Below, piece by piece: positions 1-6,508 of a stretch of DNA of 10,483 nucleotides. The stretch is taken from assembly GCA_035653295.1 (NCBI GenBank), contig DASRCB010000304.1:1-10483 (forward strand). Direction: 5' to 3'. The stretch comes from DASRCB01 sp035653295. GTDB taxonomy: Bacteria > Acidobacteriota > Terriglobia > Bryobacterales > Bryobacteraceae. The notes under the pieces are model-generated. The model saw only the letters and a program-made list of their open reading frames with translations. It made no database searches and was not told the DNA's origin. Position numbers and translations under genes: made by a program. The stretch's first letter is position 1. The number at the start of each line of letters is the position of its first letter.

Positions 1-5
1 TCTCA

Positions 6-1531
6 ATGGCCCTGTTCCGCACACGCAGCGCCGCGCTGTTCGGCATCGAGGCGCACCTGATCGACGTCGAAGTGGACATGTACCCTGGAGGGAACTCGCG
101 GGACTTCATTACCGTGGGCATGCCGGATACGGCGGTGCGCGAGAGCCGGGAACGCATTAAATCGGCGCTGCTGAACTCCGGGTTCGGGTATCCCAACAAA
201 TCGGTGACGATCAATCTCGCGCCGGCAAACCTGCGCAAGGAGGGGCCGGGTTCGACCTGCCGATGGCGCTCGGCATTCTGGGAGCGATGGGCGTGGTCGG
301 GCGCACGGAGGAGCATCTGTTCGTGGGTGAGCTGTCGCTTGATGGCAGCGTGCGGCCGGTGCGCGGCGCGCTGTCCATGGCGGTATGCGCCCGAGAGCGC
401 GGCATCACGAACCTTCTGGTTCCCGCGGATAACGCGGCTGAAGCGGCCATTGCCGAAGGCGTGCGCGTATTCGGGATGCGGCATCTTGCCGAGGTGGTCT
501 CGTTCCTGAACCAGCCGGACCGCTTTCAACCGGTCGCCTCGCGGTGCGACGGCCATGCCACGGAAGCCGACGAGACGGCGCCCGATTTCAGCGACGTTCG
601 TGGCCAAACCGCGGCCAAGCGCGCGCTCGAAGTTGCGGCGGCGGGGGCGCACAACCTTCTGATGATCGGTCCGCCTGGGTCGGGCAAGACCATGCTCGCG
701 AAACGGTTCGCCGGCATCCTTCCCAGCCTGACATTCCAGGAGGCGCTGGAGACGACCCAGATCCACAGCGTCGGCGGCATTCTGCCGCGCGGCGCCGGAC
801 TGCTCTCCCGACGGCCTTTCCGCGCGCCGCACCACACGGTTTCCGACGCCGGCCTGATCGGGGGCGGCTCGGGGACGCCGCGTCCCGGCGAAGTCAGCCT
901 CGCGCATAATGGCGTTCTGTTTCTCGACGAATTACCGGAGTTTCCGCGGAACGTGCTGGAATTGCTGCGGCAGCCGCTGGAAGACGATCACGTGACGCTG
1001 GCGCGCAGCAACATGACCCTGTCGTTTCCGGCGCGGTTCATGCTGATCGGCGCGATGAATCCGTGCCCGTGCGGGTTTTACGGCGACACCAGCCACGAAT
1101 GCCGCTGTACAGGCGCGATCATCACCCGGTACCTGGGGCGTGTGAGCGGGCCGCTGCTGGATCGAATCGATCTGCACATCGAGGTGCCGGCGGTGGCTTA
1201 CAAGGAACTGCGCGGGCGCGACCGGGGCGTCAGCTCGGCCGAGATGCGGGCGCGGATCGAGGCGGCCCGCGATATTCAGAACCGGCGCGGCTTCTCGAAC
1301 GCGCACATCCCGCCGAGCCAGCTGCGCCGGCTTTGCGCGCTGGACGATGCCGGCGAACGGACGCTGGAGCTGGCCATGCGCAAGCTGGGGCTGAGCGCGC
1401 GGGCGCACGACCGCATCCTGAAGGTCGCGCGCACCATCGCCGATTTGGACTGCGGGGAAAACGTTACTGCGAAGCATCTGGCTGAAGCGGTGCAGTATCG
1501 CAGTCTGGACCGGAACTACTGGGCGGCGTGA
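6..1531 (+). CDS. comM: ComM/YifB-family Mg-chelatase-like AAA+ ATPase, interrupted by a -1 frameshift
   Basis: ComM is a hexameric AAA+ helicase that promotes branch migration when single-stranded DNA is integrated during natural transformation. The N-terminal ChlI-like domain begins at ATG 6 (SAALFGIEAHLIDVEVD, typical of the family) and reads to about codon 82. The frame then shifts: the conserved stretch GPGFDLPMALGILG is regained only if one G is added to the GGG at 248-250. From 251 to the TGA at 1529-1531 the second frame is intact. In repaired numbering (508 residues, normal for the family) Walker A GPPGSGKT is at 222-229, Walker B plus catalytic Glu (VLFLDE) at about 304-309, and the Cys cluster NPCPCG...CRC at about 353-368. 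The Mg-chelatase C-terminal region follows and ends in QYRSLDRNYW. Only 5 nt lie upstream of the ATG, so its ribosome site is outside the window. The identification is firm. Whether the shift is real or a sequencing/assembly error cannot be told from here. Confidence 0.93.
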
Positions 1532-1535
1532 AGCA

Positions 1536-1551
1536 CGCCGGAGTTCCGGCG
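1536..1551 (+). terminator. GC-rich hairpin after comM
   Basis: CGCCGGA and TCCGGCG form a 7-bp inverted repeat around GT (in practice a 6-bp stem with an AGTT loop). It starts 4 nt after the comM stop. No T-tract follows, so it is either a weak intrinsic terminator or a stabiliser of the transcript's 3' end. Position and stem strength are the only support. Confidence 0.4.
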
Positions 1552-1571
1552 CGGGGAGATGACGCCAGCCG

Positions 1572-1600
1572 CTGACAACGAAACAGATCCGGTGTAGGAT
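1572..1600 (+). promoter_or_regulatory. sigma70-type promoter of the pseudokinase gene
   Basis: CTGACA at 1572-1577 matches the -35 consensus at 5 of 6 positions. It is followed after exactly 17 bp by TAGGAT at 1595-1600, a 4 of 6 match to the -10 consensus. The predicted start of transcription near 1607 leaves a leader of about 39 nt before ATG 1646. This is the best-formed promoter in the window. It lies in the comM-pseudokinase gap, so the two genes are probably transcribed separately. Confidence 0.55.
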
Positions 1601-1645
1601 GTTTTTACCGAGGTCAGAAGCGAAATCGTTCCTGAGCGCACTGTC

Positions 1646-3115
1646 ATGCTGCTGCATCAGTACTGGCGAGAGATCGAGGGCATGCTCATCGAGGAGCGGT
1701 TTCGGGTGGGCGGGATGCTCCGCGCCGATCCGGATACCTTGTTCGCGGTCGAGCCGCTGCAGCCGGGAGCCTACGATTTCCCTCTGGCGGTTCGGTTCAT
1801 GCGCTCTGACTCGGAACCCCTGCTGGACCGCTACACCAGGGCCATGTTCGTCACGCACCCGAACCTCCTGCCCTGCGTCAGCGTGGGGCGGTGCAGCATC
1901 GCGGGCGCGGAATTCGTTTACGCCGTGCTCGAGCGCGCCGAGACGACTCTGGCAGATATCGAGCGGGAACACGCGTTGCGGCTGGACGAGGCGTCGGAAC
2001 TCGGTCAACAGCTGATCAGCGCGCTTTCCTGTCTGCACCAGCGGAAGCTGATCTACTGCAATCTGGATCCAACTACCGTCGCGCGCGTCGGCAAGACCTG
2101 GAAGCTATCGGAATTCTCGCAGATTCGCATTGCCGGCGCGGAATACGCGAACGAAACACGGCGCCTTTTGGCAGTGTCAGCGGGCATCGCGCCGGAAGCG
2201 TGGGCGGGAATCGTTTCGCCCGCGTGGGACGCCTGGAGTTTATCCTGGCTCCTTTGCTGTGCCGTCGAGGAGCGTGGCCAGAGCCCTCGTGAGCAGGCGT
2301 CGGCGCGCGCGCCGTTCCATCCTAAGAAGCGTCTGCCGCTGGCCAGACTGGTAGACGAATGCCTGAAGGCGAGCATCAGCGAGCGAGCCGGCCTGGCGCG
2401 CATCGGCGCGATTCTGGAGAGCGCTGCTCCGCCAGCGCCGAAACCCGCGTTGCCATCTGTCGAACCTGCGCCCGAGTTGAAGCCACCGCCCGTGGCCGCG
2501 ACGCGGCAAGCTTCAAACAGGCGAACGTGGTCCGCGCCGTTCCGGCCTCGAACGGTTGTAGTGGCTCTGGCTGTTATCGCGGCGATTGTTGGCGCGGTCA
2601 TCCTTCTGCCGGGACGTGGGAAGTCCTCGGCCGCAGTGAAGACCGTTTCACGTCCGGCCCTTTCACAACACAGCGCCGCGAAGCCAGCTCCACCGCCCGA
2701 TGTCAATCCTGCGCCGGTCGCGGCGGACAGCCCGGAGGGACTGCTCCAGCGCTGGGCGGCGGCGCTGCGCTCCGGCGATGTCGCCGGCCAGATGGCCTGC
2801 TACAGCCGAACCGTGTACCTGTTCTACGGCGAGGGCCCAATCAGCGTTTCCGATGTCCGCAGGCGCCGCGAACAGGATCTGGCGCGGCTCGGCAAACCTC
2901 TCCACCTCGAGATCGCCAACGTCACCATGCGCACGAGAAGCCCCTCATCGGTGGTGGTCACGTTTGACGAAACGTGGCAGTTTCAGGGGCCTGAAACAAG
3001 GTCCGGAGGAATGAAGGTGCAGCTCAGTATGCGAAAAACGGACGAGGGCTGGCGGATCAGCGCGGAGACCAAACTTCAGACGTATCGCGGAACGGGGGAG
3101 AATCCTCAGGCCTGA
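1646..3115 (+). CDS. Membrane-anchored pseudokinase with C-terminal Cds6/NTF2-like domain
   Basis: This is a 489-residue protein. Residues about 19-260 have a bacterial Ser/Thr (Hanks/PknB-type) kinase fold. The structural marks APE (182-184), D195 of the DxWSL helix and R247 near the end of the C-lobe are kept. The catalytic marks are gone: there is no glycine-rich loop, the VAIK lysine is Arg50 (LAVRF), HRD reads Y-C-N (137-139), and DFG reads E-F-S (156-158). A Pro/Ala-rich linker (about 260-300) leads to one transmembrane helix (303-322), a second Pro-rich stretch, and then a domain at about 361-482. The pattern LLQRWAAALRSGDVAGQMACYS ... WRI of that domain resembles the NTF2-like C-terminal domain of Cds6-type proteins. 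The topology is probably N-terminus in the cytoplasm and NTF2 domain in the periplasm. I infer a scaffold or sensor rather than an enzyme. ATG 1646 is the first start after an in-frame stop and has no clear Shine-Dalgarno; ATG 1682 is an alternative that keeps the whole fold. The 3' end overlaps the next gene by 10 nt. Confidence 0.82.
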   Translation: MLLHQYWREIEGMLIEERFRVGGMLRADPDTLFAVEPLQPGAYDFPLAVRFMRSDSEPLLDRYTRAMFVTHPNLLPCVSVGRCSIAGAEFVYAVLERAETTLADIEREHALRLDEASELGQQLISALSCLHQRKLIYCNLDPTTVARVGKTWKLSEFSQIRIAGAEYANETRRLLAVSAGIAPEAWAGIVSPAWDAWSLSWLLCCAVEERGQSPREQASARAPFHPKKRLPLARLVDECLKASISERAGLARIGAILESAAPPAPKPALPSVEPAPELKPPPVAATRQASNRRTWSAPFRPRTVVVALAVIAAIVGAVILLPGRGKSSAAVKTVSRPALSQHSAAKPAPPPDVNPAPVAADSPEGLLQRWAAALRSGDVAGQMACYSRTVYLFYGEGPISVSDVRRRREQDLARLGKPLHLEIANVTMRTRSPSSVVVTFDETWQFQGPETRSGGMKVQLSMRKTDEGWRISAETKLQTYRGTGENPQA

Positions 3116-3120
3116 GGATT
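3101..3120. terminator. Perfect 20-bp palindrome over the convergent stop codons; possible bidirectional terminator
   Basis: AATCCTCAGGCCTGAGGATT equals its own reverse complement. As RNA it can form an 8-bp stem with a GGCC loop from either strand. The TGA of the + gene (3113-3115) and the TGA of the - gene (3106-3108) are placed symmetrically in the two arms. No T-tract follows on either side, so termination strength is uncertain. It could also be a dyad binding site. Confidence 0.5.
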
Positions 3121-4077
3121 GTTCGCGCCGCACTCGACGCCGGCGACAAACAACTCACCGGCCTCGCCTTCGGGCAGCAGGCGCATGCGGTCATCGAACA
3201 AGCCGAGCCGAGCCTTCCTCGTGTGTCCGTTCGCGGCTGCCTCCAGGCGTTCCAGCACGTCTGAATGGGTCCGAGCGGAGCCACTCGTGACGGCCCAGCG
3301 TACCCTTGTCTCGTCGCAGGACGAGCCGAGCAGGGACTCGGCCATTTCCGCCGGCGCGAAACCGATGGTGATGCCGTTCGCGTCGAACGACGCGCGAAGA
3401 CCGCTCACGTCATAGGCAGCGCCGGGGTCCGAAAACCGGACGGAGGCCCCGGCGGCGAGCGCAGGCCACAACTCGCAGGCGAAGGCATCGGAGGCGACGC
3501 GGCTGACCTGATTCACGCGGTCGGCGGGGGTCAGGTCGAAGGCATCTCTGAACCAGCCGGCCAGGTCCGCGAGGCTGCCGTGTTCGATCGGGAAGCCATC
3601 GGATTCGCCGGCGAAGGATCTGTAAATCACATATGCGACGTCGCTGTCCTGGAGCGGAGGGGCGGGGAACTCGTCCGATTGCCGGTCGATTTCCGGACGG
3701 TGGCCATCGAGGGAAATGAGTTTCCAGGGGCCGAAAGGAATGCGGCCGGCGACCGCGTCCTCAGTGATCACAATCGGAACGCCGGCGTCGCGCGCGATGA
3801 AGGTCAGGTGCTCCGGCGCAAGCTCGGGGTCCATGGGCAGATAAGCAGCGCCCGTCTTGAGAATGCCCAGCGCGCCGACCGCCAGCTGCGGCGAATTCAG
3901 CAGGAGGCCTACCGTGGCTCCGAGTCCCGCGCCGAGAAGGCGCAAGACGTTGGCCACTTTGCTTGCGCGGATCTCCAGTTCCCGGTAGGTGATGGCAACG
4001 CCGCGGTGGGCGAACGCGATCGCGTCCGGTGACGACCGTGCCCGAACGGTTATGAGATCGACGATTCGGTCGCGCAT
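3106..4077 (-). CDS. Truncated, motif-depleted NRPS-type adenylation domain protein (AMP-binding family)
   Basis: This 323-residue protein aligns by eye with the N-terminal subdomain of amino-acid-activating adenylation domains: the A1-like ITYREL at 29-34 and the A2-like LKTGAAYLPMDP at 73-84. The ATP-binding A3 loop (usually SGSTGKPKG after YVIYT) is replaced by SFAGESDGF at 154-162, between well-kept flanks (AYVIY and IEHGSL). The A4 region (about 198-210) is weak, the A5 motif NxYGPTE is missing as if cleanly deleted, and the protein stops just after an A6-like GELFVAG (307-313). The A7-A10 motifs and the catalytic lysine of the small C-terminal subdomain are absent. Normal A-domains have about 500 residues. 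No carrier-protein or condensation domain is nearby. The frame has no internal stop or shift and uses host-like codons, so it may be maintained as a non-enzymatic protein, or it may be a decaying remnant. ATG 4077 has only weak ribosome-site support. Confidence 0.72.
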   Translation of the reverse strand: MRDRIVDLITVRARSSPDAIAFAHRGVAITYRELEIRASKVANVLRLLGAGLGATVGLLLNSPQLAVGALGILKTGAAYLPMDPELAPEHLTFIARDAGVPIVITEDAVAGRIPFGPWKLISLDGHRPEIDRQSDEFPAPPLQDSDVAYVIYRSFAGESDGFPIEHGSLADLAGWFRDAFDLTPADRVNQVSRVASDAFACELWPALAAGASVRFSDPGAAYDVSGLRASFDANGITIGFAPAEMAESLLGSSCDETRVRWAVTSGSARTHSDVLERLEAAANGHTRKARLGLFDDRMRLLPEGEAGELFVAGVECGANNPQA

Positions 4078-4119
4078 GGAGCGTTCACCGCCGCGGAGCC
4101 TGAGTTCCCTGGAAGGAAT

Positions 4120-4128
4120 GTTATAGCA
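4120..4128 (-). promoter_or_regulatory. Extended -10 promoter candidate for the adenylation-domain gene
   Basis: On the minus strand the sequence reads TGCTATAAC, an extended -10 element (TGn followed by a 5 of 6 match to TATAAT). It would start transcription about 35 nt before ATG 4077. No -35 match is present at 17 bp, which is tolerated for extended -10 promoters. Confidence 0.42.
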
Positions 4129-4210
4129 CGCTTGTCGTAAAGGGCTCTGGCTACGCCGAATGGGTTAGGTCTTACGATCATGCAGGGGGCCACCCGATCG
4201 GCCGATTCAG

Positions 4211-4216
4211 GGAGGT
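4211..4216 (+). promoter_or_regulatory. Shine-Dalgarno site that decides start 4219
   Basis: GGAGGT lies 2 nt before ATG 4219, within AGGGAGGTGCATG. It favours this start over the in-frame ATG at 4180, which has no such site. The spacing is shorter than ideal. Confidence 0.5.
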
Positions 4217-4218
4217 GC

Positions 4219-4524
4219 ATGACCAATACCTGTCTTGTTTACACCTGCGCGGGCTCGCGGCCTCTCGCGGCGGAGACGTCCCGTAATAAGAGTGCGGGAA
4301 GTATGCCCGGCGCTAACGATTCATCTCGATGCCATACCTGTGGCCGGCTTTGCTCTGAGATTCAGGCGCTTGCCGAAGTGGCGAGCGAGTTCATCGCCGT
4401 GGACAGGCTTAAGGACGGCGCGGCGAGCTTTGCGCGGATGGAGCTAATGGTGGTCGAGTACAAGCGGCACATTCACCAGAAGCACCGGCTTCGGAGCGGC
4501 GCCGCAGCTACTTTCATCCGGTAG
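4219..4524 (+). CDS. Small CxxCxxxC-containing hypothetical protein
   Basis: This is a 101-residue protein of no family I recognise. The N-terminal half is low in predicted structure and ends in CHTCGRLC (a CxxCxxxC arrangement). The second half (about residues 49-92) looks like amphipathic helix: EIQALAEVASEF, then ARMELMVVEYKRHIHQKH. Codons in the second half end mostly in G or C, as in the neighbouring genes, which supports real coding; the first half is less biased. The cysteines together with His-rich HIHQKH could bind a metal, but this is only suggestion. An in-frame ATG at 4180 would add 13 residues. The gene is transcribed away from the adenylation-domain gene and ends 59 nt before the desaturase start, so the two could be co-transcribed. 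Confidence 0.5.
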   Translation: MTNTCLVYTCAGSRPLAAETSRNKSAGSMPGANDSSRCHTCGRLCSEIQALAEVASEFIAVDRLKDGAASFARMELMVVEYKRHIHQKHRLRSGAAATFIR

Positions 4525-4568
4525 ACCAATCAGCAACAGCGCCGCAGCGGCACGGCAAACGGTATAAT

Positions 4569-4573
4569 GAGGG
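4569..4573 (+). promoter_or_regulatory. Ribosome binding site for the GTG start of the desaturase
   Basis: GAGGG lies 10 nt before GTG 4584, the only plausible in-frame start before the first histidine box. It directly abuts a perfect TATAAT (4563-4568). That hexamer is too close upstream to act as the -10 of a transcript carrying this site. Confidence 0.45.
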
Positions 4574-4583
4574 TACTCCCCCT

Positions 4584-5642
4584 GTGCTTGCCGACAATTT
4601 CTGCCATGCCCAGGCGCACCAGCTTGTCCGCGACCTGCACAGCCCTCGGCCGCTGATCTACTGGACGGATCTGGCGTTCAGCGCCGCCCTCGGATGGGCC
4701 GCCTTCGCTGTCGCCTGTTCCGCTCCGTTTGGCTCCTGGACCGCGACGGGAGCCGCAGTGATTGCAGTGCTGCTGTTGTACCGGGCCGTCTGCTTCATAC
4801 ACGAGATCACCCACGTCCGCCCGAAAGCCCTGCCCGGATTCGAGACCGCGTGGAATGTGGCGATCGGGATTCCCCTGCTGATGCCGAGCTTCACCTATGT
4901 CGGCGTTCATCAGGACCACCACAGCACCGCGACATATGGCACGTCTCAGGACCCGGAGTACATGCCCTTCGCGCGTTCGCACCTCATGACCGCGACGTTT
5001 CTTCTCCAGAGCCTGCTCATGCCGCTGCTGCTGCTGGCGCGATTCGTGGTTCTGGCGCCTTTTGCGCTGTTCTGGCGGCCGTTTCATCGACTGCTTGCGG
5101 CCCATGCATCTTCGTTCGCCATGAACCCGCGCTACTGCCGCAGGGTGGATGACAAGTTGCTGGACAACATGGGCCGCTGGGAGGTCGCGATCCTGCTGTT
5201 CTGGGGACCGCTGCTGGTGCTGTGCGCCACGATCCTGCCCTGGCGCGTGCTGTTCACGTGGGCAGGCGTTGTCGCGGTGGTGAGTTTCGTGAATACTCTG
5301 CGAGCGCTTGGCGCGCATCACTACGAAAGCACGGGTGAGCCGCTCGATCGCGGCGCGCAGCTTCTCGATTCGGTGGATATCCCCGGCGGACCCTGGACGG
5401 CGCTTTGGGCGCCGGTTGGCCTGCGCTATCACGCCCTGCACCACTATTTTCCGGGCATTCCCTACCACAATCTTGGGCGCGCTCATTTGCGGCTCACCGG
5501 CGAACTACCGGCCGCGGCTCGTTATCGGGAGACGATTTGCCGCAGCCTGCCGTCGTCCCTGAACCGGCTTTTCGTCACCGGATATCGCAGCCGGACACGC
5601 CGTCACAAGTTGGAAGCGCCGAAGCCGGCCGTAACCCGATAA
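4584..5642 (+). CDS. Membrane fatty acid desaturase (FA_desaturase family)
   Basis: This is a 352-residue integral membrane di-iron enzyme expected to put a double bond, or possibly a hydroxyl group, into an acyl chain, using O2 and electrons from a separate donor. The three histidine boxes are intact: HEITH at 73-77, HQDHH at 109-113 and HALHH at 283-287. An additional HH pair sits at 245-246. Hydrophobic segments lie at about 28-46, 53-72, 92-108, 136-165 and 203-240. The N-terminus is short and the C-terminal tail is basic (GYRSRTRRHK). There is no fused cytochrome b5 or ferredoxin domain and no reductase gene in the window. The start is GTG with a GAGGG site 10 nt upstream; no upstream in-frame ATG exists. 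The last 40 nt overlap the convergent methyltransferase-like gene. Acyl substrate and regiochemistry cannot be read from the sequence; a related carotenoid or sterol-type oxygenase role is possible but less likely. Confidence 0.85.
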   Translation: MLADNFCHAQAHQLVRDLHSPRPLIYWTDLAFSAALGWAAFAVACSAPFGSWTATGAAVIAVLLLYRAVCFIHEITHVRPKALPGFETAWNVAIGIPLLMPSFTYVGVHQDHHSTATYGTSQDPEYMPFARSHLMTATFLLQSLLMPLLLLARFVVLAPFALFWRPFHRLLAAHASSFAMNPRYCRRVDDKLLDNMGRWEVAILLFWGPLLVLCATILPWRVLFTWAGVVAVVSFVNTLRALGAHHYESTGEPLDRGAQLLDSVDIPGGPWTALWAPVGLRYHALHHYFPGIPYHNLGRAHLRLTGELPAAARYRETICRSLPSSLNRLFVTGYRSRTRRHKLEAPKPAVTR

Positions 5643-6472
5643 GGGCTGGCGCCTGCTTTCGCCGCAGCATTGTTTTCCGCAATTACCGGCCTGCCACTGA
5701 AGCAGCAGATGTGTACCGGCAGGCCCGGCATGGGAATTCTTCTGAATTCCCACGCCCATTCCTCGGAAAAATTCGAGCACAGCTGCCGCAGTTCCGCTTC
5801 GTTGTAGGAACGGAGGCAGGAAATCATTGCGTCCCAGGCCAGCGCGAGCGGCAGGAGTGGAATGAGGTAAGTGAAAATCCAGACGCTCAGCGGCGCCGCG
5901 GGCCGCATCTGCGGCACGTAGCGGAACATCAGCGTGGCGCTGTGCAGGAAGGTGAGAGCCGCGCGGAAGGCGGAGCGCTCCGTGATCTCGGCCACTAAAA
6001 TCGGCTGACGCTGACGATATGCGTCTTCGAGGATCGCCCGGGCGCCCTCCGGTGGGAAGTGGTGGAACGAATTGAAGAAGGTGCGCACGCCGGCCAGGGG
6101 TGCGGGCACACGTCTGGCGTCCACAGGCTCCGGCCAGCCCAGAACGCGTCCGCCGGTTGCTGACGCCGCCCAGGCGAACGCTTCCCGATCGGGAAAGAGA
6201 TCGGTGAGCGTGGCGTCCACCGCAACGCCCGCTTTGTCCAGCTCAGTCAGCAGCGCGGGAACGGGACCGGACGAACCGGAGCACAGGTCAATGATTCGGG
6301 GCGCCGGAGCGAATCGCAACAGCTCGGCCACCATGGGGGTGATGACGCCCTCCATCCGCAGCCTTAGCGACCAAAGGCGCACACATTCCGTGATGGCGTG
6401 GCGGAACGCCGCGGAAAACCATTGCTTCTCGTGAAACTCGAAACAGTGAACACGCGGCAGACGCAGCGCCAT
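5603..6472 (-). CDS. Class I SAM-dependent methyltransferase-like protein with hydrophobic insert
   Basis: This is a 289-residue protein. Residues 59-75 (RIIDLCSGSSGPVPALL) carry the glycine-rich SAM-binding motif I after a hydrophobic beta strand. DATLTDLFP (86-94) fits motif II, with an acidic residue at the strand end, and residues 130-165 (FFNSFHHF ... PILVAEIT) fit the later Rossmann strands. A long hydrophobic stretch at about 170-218, including VWIFTYLIPLLPLALAW, is unlike a soluble methyltransferase and suggests membrane association or a lipid-like substrate. The N-terminus (RVHCFEFHEKQWF) and the order of motifs recall a little-studied family of roughly 270-residue proteins; its substrate is unknown to me. 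ATG 6472 is well supported by GGGAGGAG about 5 nt upstream. The final 13 residues are encoded in the overlap with the desaturase and lie beyond the recognisable domain. Facing the desaturase hints at a shared lipid context, but the genes are convergent, not an operon. Confidence 0.78.
   Translation of the reverse strand: MALRLPRVHCFEFHEKQWFSAAFRHAITECVRLWSLRLRMEGVITPMVAELLRFAPAPRIIDLCSGSSGPVPALLTELDKAGVAVDATLTDLFPDREAFAWAASATGGRVLGWPEPVDARRVPAPLAGVRTFFNSFHHFPPEGARAILEDAYRQRQPILVAEITERSAFRAALTFLHSATLMFRYVPQMRPAAPLSVWIFTYLIPLLPLALAWDAMISCLRSYNEAELRQLCSNFSEEWAWEFRRIPMPGLPVHICCFSGRPVIAENNAAAKAGASPYRVTAGFGASNL
5727..5756. repeat. Strong inverted repeat inside the methyltransferase-like gene
   Basis: TGGGAATTC (5731-5739) and GAATTCCCA (5744-5752) are perfect 9-bp arms around a TTCT loop. 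Beyond one mismatch (5730/5753) they extend by three more pairs (GGC/GCC). The repeat lies 85-114 nt past the desaturase stop and within the 3' part of the opposing gene. It could end desaturase transcripts that run into that gene, although no T-tract follows on the + strand. It could also be a chance feature of the codons for RRIPMPG. Confidence 0.5.
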
Positions 6473-6477
6473 GGCCG

Positions 6478-6485
6478 CTCCTCCC
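6478..6485 (-). promoter_or_regulatory. Shine-Dalgarno site of the methyltransferase-like gene
   Basis: The minus strand reads GGGAGGAG, followed by 5 nt and then ATG 6472. This is the strongest ribosome site in the window and fixes the start. Confidence 0.75.
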
Positions 6486-6499
6486 GTTAAAGCACCGGA

Positions 6500-6508
6500 A
6501 TTATGTCA
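6500..6508 (-). promoter_or_regulatory. Extended -10 promoter candidate for the methyltransferase-like gene
   Basis: The minus strand reads TGACATAAT (TGn plus a 5 of 6 match to TATAAT). TAAACT sits 17 bp upstream and matches the -35 consensus at 3 of 6. Transcription would start near 6493, giving a leader of about 20 nt that contains the Shine-Dalgarno site. The overlapping TTGACA could instead be a -35, but no -10 lies at the right distance from it. Confidence 0.42.

Noticed and set aside
932..2038. Minus-strand open frame (368 codons) across comM and the pseudokinase
   Set aside because: It spans two clear + genes and their intergenic promoter, has no recognisable domain, and its composition is typical of an antisense frame.
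3265..4032. Plus-strand open frame (255 codons) opposite the adenylation-domain gene
   Set aside because: It is Gly/Arg/Glu-rich with no domain. The minus frame matches adenylation-domain motifs along its length.
4197..4206. 10-bp palindrome ATCGGCCGAT before the small CxxC gene
   Set aside because: A 10-bp palindrome in GC-rich DNA is weak evidence. No second copy or clear promoter overlap supports an operator role.
4530..5486. Minus-strand open frame (318 codons) opposite the desaturase
   Set aside because: It is very rich in Arg, Gln and His, the mirror of a hydrophobic membrane protein. The + strand has intact histidine boxes.
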